Origin: Gelidibacter salicanalis
Lineage (GTDB): Bacteria > Bacteroidota > Bacteroidia > Flavobacteriales > Flavobacteriaceae
NCBI RefSeq assembly: GCF_016469035.1
Contig: NZ_JAEHJZ010000025.1
Location: forward strand, 41,512-105,511
Reading direction: 5' to 3'
Length of the DNA stretch: 64,000 nucleotides
Shown here: positions 47,103 to 54,547 of the stretch, piece after piece
Position numbering within the stretch: the stretch's first letter is position 1
Layout: each line of letters begins with the position of its first letter
The notes under the pieces: generated by a model
What the model was told of the DNA's origin: nothing
Seen by the model: the letters and a program-made list of their open reading frames with translations, nothing else
The model's database searches: none
Made by a program: the position numbers and the translations under genes

Positions 47103-49919
47103 TTATTTAAAATTTAACAAATAATCTGTTAAATTTTTGTCTGAATCAAGCGCCAATTTACCCTTTAATCGATATCTCTGAGTCTCTACACCCCTGATGG
47201 AGATATTTAATAATGGTGCAATCTCTTTGGTAGATAAGTTCATTTTGATGTAGGCACAAATTCGTAAATCCTTAGCGTTCAATTCGGGATGTTTGTGTTT
47301 TAATTGATGAAAGAATTCTTCATGGACTTGGTTGAAATTGTACTCAAACACTTTCCATTCATCTTTATGGCTTATGGATGTGTCTATTTTTTTAATAAGA
47401 TTTTTATAAGAGTAATAATTTTCAAAAGAATTTTTATGCACTAATAGTTCCTTTTTAAGTTCTAAAAGTATTTCATTCTTTTTGACCAAAGACATGGCAG
47501 TATTGGCAAGTTGCTTACTTTTTAATTTGACTTCATTTTTTAAAGATTCATTTTTGAGCTCAACAATGCGTCTCTCATTTTCAATGGATTTTTCTTTAAG
47601 GACTTCCTTTTGCTCCTCTTCAAACCTCAAATGCAAGAGGCGTTGCTCTTTATCAATTTTTTTACGGTGCAGGATATAAAACACGACTGACGTTAACACC
47701 AATAAAACTCCAAAGAGTACGTAACCTGGTGTAGATCTGTACCAAGGAGGCAGTACCTTGACCATCAACCTACGAGAAGTTGATGCTTTTCCCAGGTGGT
47801 TTGATGTTCTGAAAAGAAACTCATGATCGCCGTAATTTATATTTGAAACTTCCAACCTATCATTTTCTATTTTGTACCAATGCATGGAATCCGTTGACCT
47901 CACAGCATATTCAAAATAATGATCTTTAGATTTTGGCGAGGTCAATGAAATGCTAAACGTTTGAAAATTATTTTTTAGTTCAACGGTTGTGACGGAATCT
48001 ATGGCGATCCGTTGCTTGTTGATGAGTATACTTTCAAAATAGGGCTCATGCAATGCACTTGACTGTGAATTTAATGTTTTATCAAATAACATAAATCCAT
48101 TATTCAAACTCAATGCATATATGGAGTCTGACAGTTGTGAAATATTTTCATAGCCTACTATAAGGCGCTGCTTAAAATACTTGTCGCCGAGCGACGCTTT
48201 AAAACCATCATCTGGAAAGGTTTTAAAATTGATTGTATTTTTATTTTTGACCGCTAAAGTGCTGATATCATTTTCAGAAATGATGTAGGAATTCTTTCCA
48301 AAACTTTTATTCAATAACGGATACGAAACAATCGTATCCAACAGTGGCTCATATTTTTGCCAGCCCTCATTAGTTTTGATACAGATATCATTCTTAAGTT
48401 CATATACACGGACATTATACGGCGACCAGAGTCCTTTCTTTTCATAATTTTTGATCTCCAAAATGGAATCATATGAACTGTTGAACTTAACTTTGTAGAA
48501 GCCTTTATAGGCATGCGCTACCCAAGCAGTATAGGCATCTTCAAATACCAAAAACCGGCTGGGAATAGTAGTTTGTCCTAAATGCTTTACCGTCCACCCC
48601 GTAGATTCTTTTTTAAATCTGACCAATCCAGCATAAGTGCCTTGAATGTAGGTCCTTGGTGTTCCGATCACCTTTTTAATGACCCAGCCACCTGTGTGTG
48701 AGGAAATAAGCTCTAGTTGTTTGTCTTTTACAAGGTAAGTTCCGTTATTATGCCCACAAAAAAGATCGCCTTCAATTTCTTTCAAATCCCAAACCTGCCC
48801 TTGGGAGCCGTCGATAAATTGCAGTATATTATCAGCATCTAGGTAATAAAGACCAGTATTGCTGCCTATATAAACGGTGTTTTTATATTGGATGACATCA
48901 TAAACGGCGCCCAAATTTCCTGAAACATCATTATAAAATAGATATGGACTGCTCAAATCTGCCGATGCCAATCCATTATCAAGACCTAACCAAAGCTGGT
49001 TGTCATCATCCACATATTGAGACAGCACCGTATTGTTAATAAGTCCATTTTCTTTATGAATATGGAAAAGTAATTTCCCTTTTGAATTGGTAATATATAT
49101 ACCGTTCTTTATAGTTCCAAAGATCATATTTCCATTTCCCATTTCAGAAAACGCATTGAGTTGTTGTTCTTTTATAATAGTGCATATTTCAGCTTTAAAC
49201 GGGCTAAGAACGCCGTTTTCATATATAAATATGCCTTGTAAGGAAGTGGTAATGAATAGCTGTTCCTTCTTTTTGGTAATAGAGATTATTTTAGCTTCAA
49301 CTAAATCCTTATGATCAATAAACGGAATTAGTTCTCCATCATCAAAAGTAAAAATACCATTCTTTAAGGTTGAAATATATAAGGTTCCATCTATAACATC
49401 ACAAGAAAGCACCGTTGAAGGAGGCGTTGCTTTCTTAATTTCACCATCCTTATAGATATAAATGTTCAAAAACGACCTAAAGATAATGGCGTCTTCAATT
49501 TTTATAATCTGCCAGAACTCTTCACTTAAAAATTCTTTTGGATTCAAGTTTTCACTTAGTGAGGTATATTTTAGTTGTCCAAATTTACTGCGTTCCCAAA
49601 ATCCAAACTCTTCATAGGAGCCTGTATAAATTTTAGTGTCAATTGCTAGAACGGAGCGTATTGTGGTCTTATTGGGAAGCGTACTCAAGGTCCACCTAAA
49701 ACTATCATACTCCAACAAACCCTTGTTATTCGCTACATACAAACGACCATCACTTGCCTTAGAAATACCCCAATTTTGGTTTCCTGCATTGTATTGCGAC
49801 AGATCATAATTTTGAAAATAAGGTGCATATTGCGCCTCTGCGATGTTTTGAAAAAGCAAACACCCGAGCAGTGCAGCCCAGATTTTAGAAGTAAGTGTTA
49901 AAGACATTCTTATTTTCAT
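47103..49919 (-). CDS. Membrane sensor-regulator: beta-propeller, Y_Y_Y domain, LuxR-type HTH (PUL 2)
   Basis: A 938-aa one-protein sensor and DNA-binding regulator, built like the PUL 1 regulator. Signal peptide about 1-29; propeller repeats through about residue 620 ('VLSQYVDDDNQLWLGLDNGLASADL'); Y_Y_Y domain ('YFEYAVRSTDSMHWYKIENDRLEVSNINYGDHEFLFRTSN'); membrane helix about 733-750; coiled coil about 755-830; C-terminal helix-turn-helix ('LSTKEIAPLLNISIRGVETQRYRLKGKL', about 895-922). No kinase or receiver domain. ATG start with a good signal peptide. It lies upstream of susC 2 on the same strand, separated by the TGACGTA cluster. Confidence 0.94.
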   Translation of the reverse strand: MKIRMSLTLTSKIWAALLGCLLFQNIAEAQYAPYFQNYDLSQYNAGNQNWGISKASDGRLYVANNKGLLEYDSFRWTLSTLPNKTTIRSVLAIDTKIYTGSYEEFGFWERSKFGQLKYTSLSENLNPKEFLSEEFWQIIKIEDAIIFRSFLNIYIYKDGEIKKATPPSTVLSCDVIDGTLYISTLKNGIFTFDDGELIPFIDHKDLVEAKIISITKKKEQLFITTSLQGIFIYENGVLSPFKAEICTIIKEQQLNAFSEMGNGNMIFGTIKNGIYITNSKGKLLFHIHKENGLINNTVLSQYVDDDNQLWLGLDNGLASADLSSPYLFYNDVSGNLGAVYDVIQYKNTVYIGSNTGLYYLDADNILQFIDGSQGQVWDLKEIEGDLFCGHNNGTYLVKDKQLELISSHTGGWVIKKVIGTPRTYIQGTYAGLVRFKKESTGWTVKHLGQTTIPSRFLVFEDAYTAWVAHAYKGFYKVKFNSSYDSILEIKNYEKKGLWSPYNVRVYELKNDICIKTNEGWQKYEPLLDTIVSYPLLNKSFGKNSYIISENDISTLAVKNKNTINFKTFPDDGFKASLGDKYFKQRLIVGYENISQLSDSIYALSLNNGFMLFDKTLNSQSSALHEPYFESILINKQRIAIDSVTTVELKNNFQTFSISLTSPKSKDHYFEYAVRSTDSMHWYKIENDRLEVSNINYGDHEFLFRTSNHLGKASTSRRLMVKVLPPWYRSTPGYVLFGVLLVLTSVVFYILHRKKIDKEQRLLHLRFEEEQKEVLKEKSIENERRIVELKNESLKNEVKLKSKQLANTAMSLVKKNEILLELKKELLVHKNSFENYYSYKNLIKKIDTSISHKDEWKVFEYNFNQVHEEFFHQLKHKHPELNAKDLRICAYIKMNLSTKEIAPLLNISIRGVETQRYRLKGKLALDSDKNLTDYLLNFK

Positions 49920-50310
49920 TGCTATAAAAATATCATTTATAGTTGAAATAACATCATGTAATCACAATGAATATCCTACACCAGCGACTATTATTTGATG
50001 GTAAAAAACGTGTTAGTAGAAAACTAACCTAGAGGTTTTATTTGGACAAAAATCATTTAGAAAATAATGTGATTTATTATCTAGTTAAAGGTTAAAACCC
50101 TGCTCCAGATAGCTATCAGGATTCATTGCAGTTACTTTAGTTATATAAACTTTTAAGAGGATGTTGTCATTTCGACAGAGCGAGGAACGAGTGACGAGAA
50201 ATCTTATAATATTGAGATTCCTCTTCATACCTCATTCGGAATGACAAACTATTCTCAGAAAAGAATTTCATTCTTTTCTTTAAAACTATGGATTTCAAAT
50301 CTATAGTGCT
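49920..50310. other. Intergenic stretch (391 bp)
   Basis: No coding potential seen. It holds the terminal-inverted-repeat element at 50164-50247 and some AT-rich sequence that could contain the promoter of the PUL 2 regulator, though no clear TAnnTTTG was found. Confidence 0.6.
50164..50247. repeat. Short element with terminal inverted repeats
   Basis: An 84-bp element bounded by TTGTCATTTCGA and TCGGAATGACAA (11 of 12 positions complementary), with an internal AATCT/AGATT pair. This 'TGTCATTTCGA...GAATGACA' arrangement is a common non-coding dispersed repeat in Bacteroidota intergenic regions. It has no coding capacity. Confidence 0.75.
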
Positions 50311-51198
50311 CTATTTTTTAAAATTTATTCTTACCGTTTGGATAATTTCTTTCTTTAACACCGTTTGATCAAAAAAGCTAAAGACATCTTTTAATTGATC
50401 AAAAGGAATAGAAGACAATTCGTGCTTGCCACCAATAACCTTATAAAAATAATAAGGCATTTGCAATTCCAACAATCTATCCACAATGGTTGCAGAACCA
50501 TCTAACATGATATACCCCTTTTTTTCAGGTTTGCACATATGATGTGCTGCACTAGCAAATGGCACTAAAGTATCAGCCGTACCATGAAAAAAAGCGGACG
50601 GCAAGGCGTTTTCTTTAGTTACATAATCTGCATTGACCATAGCGCCAGCTAAAGATAGCACTCCGGCAAATTTGACGCGATCATATTTTTTTAAATCGTC
50701 TACAAAATATTCCCGCATATACACCGCGTTCAACATGCCTTCTGCTCCCGCACTACTACCGCCAGCGATTATCCTATTGACATCTGCCCCCAATAAGCCC
50801 TTATTCTCAACGATAAATTTTGCGGCATCCAGAAAATCGATGGCCGCACTTTTAAAAGTCGCCAATTTATCAGCTTTTGGACAATCGCAGCCAAACCCGG
50901 TAGGCTGCCCCTTACGGGTTAATCGGTAAGAAATTAGTACTCCTATATAACCCTTTTCAGCGGCCAACTCACCAAATTTAACCTCACTGGGATAATCCCT
51001 CCCTCCACCAGAAAACCCGCCACCGTGCATCCATAGCATTACCGGAAGGGAATCATTTTTTTTCATGTTTTTGGGTGTATACACATCCATTTTTAGGGTA
51101 TCTAAACCTTTAATGGCATAAGTGTATTTGGTTACTTTTGATTGCGCAATGGCAAAACTTGTAAATAATATAAAAATGTAAACAATGTGTTTTTGCAT
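50311..51198 (-). CDS. Secreted alpha/beta-hydrolase (BD-FAE/carboxylesterase-like)
   Basis: A 295-aa serine esterase with Sec signal peptide (about 1-19). The oxyanion-hole motif HGGGF is at residues 58-62 ('MLWMHGGGFSGGG'). The nucleophile elbow is G-S-S-A-G with Ser149 ('IIAGGSSAGAEGML'). Asp is likely in 'FHGTADTLVPF' and His in 'IGGKHELS'. The HGGGF/GxSxG pair is typical of the hormone-sensitive-lipase or BD-FAE group, which includes carbohydrate and feruloyl esterases. The gene is solitary, 391 bases before the PUL 2 regulator on the same strand, so a link to PUL 2 is possible but not shown. Confidence 0.9.
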   Translation of the reverse strand: MQKHIVYIFILFTSFAIAQSKVTKYTYAIKGLDTLKMDVYTPKNMKKNDSLPVMLWMHGGGFSGGGRDYPSEVKFGELAAEKGYIGVLISYRLTRKGQPTGFGCDCPKADKLATFKSAAIDFLDAAKFIVENKGLLGADVNRIIAGGSSAGAEGMLNAVYMREYFVDDLKKYDRVKFAGVLSLAGAMVNADYVTKENALPSAFFHGTADTLVPFASAAHHMCKPEKKGYIMLDGSATIVDRLLELQMPYYFYKVIGGKHELSSIPFDQLKDVFSFFDQTVLKKEIIQTVRINFKK

Positions 51199-51446
51199 AA
51201 TGGGGTCTTTAAATAATCACTTAAATAGGGATTCTCAAAAATGAATTCAATCCTTAATGAGGTCTGTATTATCACGGGTAAAAATATCAATTATTGTTTA
51301 ATAATTACTATCTCATTGAAATGTAATTTATGAAGGATACATTCCTTTGGATTTAGAATTCTGCCTAAAGTTAAGAATCATCAGTATCTCCTTATAAATG
51401 CTCCAATCAGGGGCTCCTTTGAGAAGGAAAACTATATTATTTCACT

Positions 51447-51454
51447 TACTTTTG
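51447..51454 (+). promoter_or_regulatory. Candidate -7 element very close to the next start codon
   Basis: TACTTTTG matches TAnnTTTG exactly and ends 8 bases before the ATG at 51463. If used, the transcript would have almost no leader. The nearest TTG upstream (51419-51421) is 25 bases away, slightly beyond the usual spacing. Confidence 0.3.
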
Positions 51455-51462
51455 CAGCCATT

Positions 51463-52461
51463 ATGGATTCACTTACACAAATCATTTTAGGGGCCGCTGT
51501 TGGAGAGGTCGTTTTAGGGAAAAAAGTTGGGAACAAGGCGATGCTCTACGGTGCTATTGCAGGCACGATTCCTGATTTGGATATTTTTTCATCTTATTTC
51601 ACGGATACGGTAACGGCCTTGCAAATACATAGAGGTTTTACCCATTCAATCGTGTTTTCCGCACTGTTCGCTCCTATTTTTGGATGGCTGGTATCACGCT
51701 ATGAACGTTATAAAGACTTTAAGGGCTGGGCGTGGTTGTTTTTCTGGGCATTTGTAACCCATCCCATACTAGATGCGCACACCACTTGGGGTACACAACT
51801 GTTTTGGCCATTACATGAACGGCTTGCCTTTAAAACCATTTTTGTCATCGACCCACTTTACACGGTGCCATTTTTAGTATTTTTAATTATGGCCATGTTC
51901 CAGCAGCGAACTTCCAAAAAAAGACGACTGTATAATAAGACTGGGCTCATTTTAAGTAGCGCGTATTTGCTTTTGACCTTCTTCTTGAAATGGATGGCGT
52001 TTATCAAATTTGAAGCGGCTTTGAAAGACCAGCAGATTGCTTACAAACAAATAGACACCAGACCTGCCCCGCTCAATACGATTTTGTGGAGTGCCAATGT
52101 TGAAACTGATACCGCCTATTTATTGGGTTATTATTCATTCTTTGATACAGAGTCCATCAAATTTGAAACCTATGAAAAGAATCATGAACTTTTGGGCGAT
52201 CTTGCGAATGATGAAAAAGTGCAACAGATGATTAACATTTCCAAAGGATGGTATATTATTACAGAAAAGGATGGTAAATTATTGTATAATGATCTACGAT
52301 TTGGAGTGTTGAGTATGGAGGAAGGCTCTCAAGATTTTGTGTTTCAATACGAAATAAAGCAAGACAGCCAAGGCAAGGTGCAATTTGTAGAGCAGGAAAA
52401 GAGACCACGGGATGCCAAAAAGCTGATGTCTGATTTATGGACGCGGATCAAGGGCAAATGA
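51463..52461 (+). CDS. YdjM-type membrane-bound metal-dependent hydrolase
   Basis: A 332-aa integral membrane protein of the YdjM/DUF457 family. The start 'MDSLTQIILGAAVGEVVLGKKVGNKAMLYGAIAGTIPDLD' is the family signature, with 'HRGFTHSIVFSALFAPIFGW' (residues about 56-75) and 'FVTHPILDAHTTWGTQLFWP' giving the conserved His/Asp residues thought to bind metal. Four to five helices occupy the first 180 residues, followed by a soluble C-terminal region of about 150 residues. Enzymatic activity is predicted by annotation only; the biological role is unknown. It is alone on the plus strand; its stop codon lies inside a 173-bp repeat. Confidence 0.92.
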   Translation: MDSLTQIILGAAVGEVVLGKKVGNKAMLYGAIAGTIPDLDIFSSYFTDTVTALQIHRGFTHSIVFSALFAPIFGWLVSRYERYKDFKGWAWLFFWAFVTHPILDAHTTWGTQLFWPLHERLAFKTIFVIDPLYTVPFLVFLIMAMFQQRTSKKRRLYNKTGLILSSAYLLLTFFLKWMAFIKFEAALKDQQIAYKQIDTRPAPLNTILWSANVETDTAYLLGYYSFFDTESIKFETYEKNHELLGDLANDEKVQQMINISKGWYIITEKDGKLLYNDLRFGVLSMEEGSQDFVFQYEIKQDSQGKVQFVEQEKRPRDAKKLMSDLWTRIKGK

Positions 52462-52628
52462 ACAACCTCGACCCAAGGATACGAGGTATCAAGTAGAAGT
52501 TCCTTTTTTATTTCGACGCAGAGCGTCGGGGAATAAAACCCAAGGATCCCGCTAAAAAGCGGGATTAGTTCAACTAACAATTTTTAATTCATTGCTTCGC
52601 AACTTTTAAAAATTGAGTTTCACTAATT
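52456..52628. repeat. 173-bp dispersed repeat, copy 1
   Basis: Matches 53698-53870 at 171 of 173 positions, same orientation, offset exactly 1242 bases. It contains CCTCG...CGAGG, CGACGC-AGA-GCGTCG (52514-52528) and ATCCCGCT-AAAA-AGCGGGAT (52546-52565). The first bases supply the stop codon of the preceding gene. Confidence 0.95.
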
Positions 52629-52844
52629 AAATTTAATGCTGAAAATATATTTTTTTTTAAAACCTTAAAGAAGTTATACGAAGCTAAAAAAATAGCATAT
52701 AAACCTCTTGTTTTCAATGAGCTAACCACTATTAAAGGGAGACAAATTTAAGCTGATCTATGTCATTTTGCTATTACATATAAAACTGTAATTTTACATC
52801 TATTAAAAACTTAATTTTATTTCATAGAAATAACCATAAAAAGC
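52629..52844. other. Intergenic stretch after repeat copy 1
   Basis: Together with the repeat this makes a 383-base gap. It is AT-rich leader sequence before the stress-protein gene with no reading frame of note and no convincing promoter match. Confidence 0.5.
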
Positions 52845-53681
52845 ATGAGACATCAGATTCTAGTACCAACAGATTTTTCAGACAACGCATGGAGTGCCGC
52901 GCTTTACGCCCTAAAATTGTATGCCAACAAACCATGTACGTTTTATTTTTCGCATGCTTGGACGTTTTTGAACTCAGGATCAAGAACACATATTTCGCAA
53001 AGTTATATAGAGCCCTTAATTGAAAACGCCAAAGAACAACTTGAAGCAGTGAAGGAGAAAGCAAAATTGGAAAGCACTAGTAGCGACCATGAGTTTGAAA
53101 CTATTTTTAGTTATGGTTCTCTTATGGACTCCATAGAATTCGCCAATAAGGAGCATAATATTGATTTGGTTGTAATGGGTACTAAAGGTGCTACAGGAGC
53201 CAAAAAGATTTTTCTAGGGAGTAATGCGGTAACGGTCATCAATAAAGTGAGACGCGCTCCATTATTACTTGTCCCTAAGAAATGTACCTTTGAAACTCCT
53301 AAAAAGATATTGTTTCCTACGGCTTTTACTCGATTTTTTGGTGAAGAAATTATGCGAGTAAAACAGTTAGCTGAGTTGCATGAATCTACAATAGACATTC
53401 TTCATATTAATAAAAAGGATACGTTATCAGACATCCAGAATTCTAATTTAGAAAGTTTAAAAACGTCTTTAAAAGACTTTGAGTTTAATTTTAATTGGAT
53501 GCCAGATTATAATACGAAAGCACATGCTATAACCGATTTTATTAAGGATAATGATATCAATATCCTCACCATGATCAATTATGAGCACAGCTTTATTGAA
53601 AATTTAATCAAAGAACCGGTTATTAAAAAATTAGGGTTTCATTCAAGAATTCCATTTATGGTCATCCCGAGAATCGACTAA
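52845..53681 (+). CDS. Universal stress protein, two UspA domains
   Basis: A 278-aa cytoplasmic protein with two Usp folds (about 1-145 and 148-278). The first begins 'RHQILVPTDFSDNAWSAALYALKLY' and holds the ATP-binding motif G-2x-G-9x-G-S at 'MGTKGATGAKKIFLGSNA', so it likely binds ATP. The second begins 'PKKILFPTAFTRFFGEEIM' and lacks the motif ('IKEPVIKKLGFHSRIPFMVIP'), a common asymmetry in Bacteroidota tandem Usps. The gene is flanked by two copies of a 173-bp repeat. The exact stress response is unknown. Confidence 0.95.
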   Translation: MRHQILVPTDFSDNAWSAALYALKLYANKPCTFYFSHAWTFLNSGSRTHISQSYIEPLIENAKEQLEAVKEKAKLESTSSDHEFETIFSYGSLMDSIEFANKEHNIDLVVMGTKGATGAKKIFLGSNAVTVINKVRRAPLLLVPKKCTFETPKKILFPTAFTRFFGEEIMRVKQLAELHESTIDILHINKKDTLSDIQNSNLESLKTSLKDFEFNFNWMPDYNTKAHAITDFIKDNDINILTMINYEHSFIENLIKEPVIKKLGFHSRIPFMVIPRID

Positions 53682-53697
53682 AATAAAGAATTTTTTG

Positions 53698-53870
53698 AAA
53701 TGAACAACCTCGACCCAAGGGTACGAGGTATCAAGTAGAAGTTCCTTTTTTATTTCGACGCAGAGCGTCGGGGAATAAAACCCAAAGATCCCGCTAAAAA
53801 GCGGGATTAGTTCAACTAACAATTTTTAATTCATTGCTTCGCAACTTTTAAAAATTGAGTTTCACTAATT
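53698..53870. repeat. 173-bp dispersed repeat, copy 2
   Basis: Second copy of the repeat at 52456-52628, in the same orientation, with two substitutions. It begins 17 bases after the stress-protein stop. The two copies bracket exactly one gene, so they could recombine to delete or duplicate it. Confidence 0.95.
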
Positions 53871-54004
53871 TAAATGCTATTAAGTTGAGATTTTCAATAG
53901 TGTATTTTACGTAGTAAGAATGATAAAAAAATAAAAGCGACTCCTATTGGGTCGCTTTTATAGTATGGATTACCATCAAAATATAACAATAGAGATATTT
54001 CAGA
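53871..54004. other. Remainder of the 323-bp gap after the stress protein
   Basis: Beyond repeat copy 2 and the terminator at 53931-53961, nothing recognisable is seen. Confidence 0.5.
53931..53961. terminator. Bidirectional intrinsic terminator
   Basis: Perfect 11-bp inverted repeat ATAAAAGCGAC/GTCGCTTTTAT with a 9-base loop, between the plus-strand stress gene and the convergent 107-aa gene. A- and T-rich flanks allow use in both directions. Confidence 0.85.
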
Positions 54005-54328
54005 CTATGCCACGTCGTTCAACCAACGTTGCACATACTCATCATTTCTCGCATACCATTGCGTATTGATGGCATATAAAAACCCGTTTCTTTCAATCTC
54101 ATGATCCCAAGTCCATCGCTCCACACCTTTTTCATCTTTTACGGCATCCACTTTCTCTGCTTCTGTAAAATGCGTTGGTACTTTTAAAAGCAGCGGATTT
54201 TTGATATCAAAAACCACTTTGGAATGTGATTTCCGGCAAAACTTGTCTAAATCAGCGTCTGATAATTTTTTAAGTGCACTTGAAATTTTTTCTTGGATTT
54301 CAGTATTGGAATATATTCTTTGACTCAT
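54005..54328 (-). CDS. Hypothetical protein (107 aa)
   Basis: A 107-aa soluble protein not recognised. The N-terminal half is helical and charged ('NTEIQEKISSALKKLSDADLDKFC'), followed by a mixed stretch ('KVVFDIKNPLLLKVPTHFTEAEKVDAV') and a Trp-rich C-terminal part with 'RWTWDHEIERNGFLYAINTQWYARNDEYVQRWLN'. No signal peptide or membrane helix. The ATG is good and the gene is convergent with the stress gene across a terminator, which supports it being real. Confidence 0.7.
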   Translation of the reverse strand: MSQRIYSNTEIQEKISSALKKLSDADLDKFCRKSHSKVVFDIKNPLLLKVPTHFTEAEKVDAVKDEKGVERWTWDHEIERNGFLYAINTQWYARNDEYVQRWLNDVA

Positions 54329-54547
54329 AATTAGGGTGACATCACCATGTTTTTGGTTACTTGCTATAACCGTTAGCGCTAGTATAACGCCTTACTTGTA
54401 GATTATTAGGAAGAGGGCAAAGATAGGGAGATAATTTATATTTCATACGCTTATCAAAACAAACCCTGACATTGCTGTAGACAGATTTTAATTTCTGCAG
54501 CACGTCAAGGTTTTTACAAGTTCAGTTTAAACGATAGAGATCTGATT

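Noticed and set aside
54418-54425. TATCTTTG on the minus strand as a promoter for the 107-aa gene
   Set aside because: Matches the -7 consensus but no -33 element at usable distance and an 80-base leader; could be chance in AT-rich DNA.
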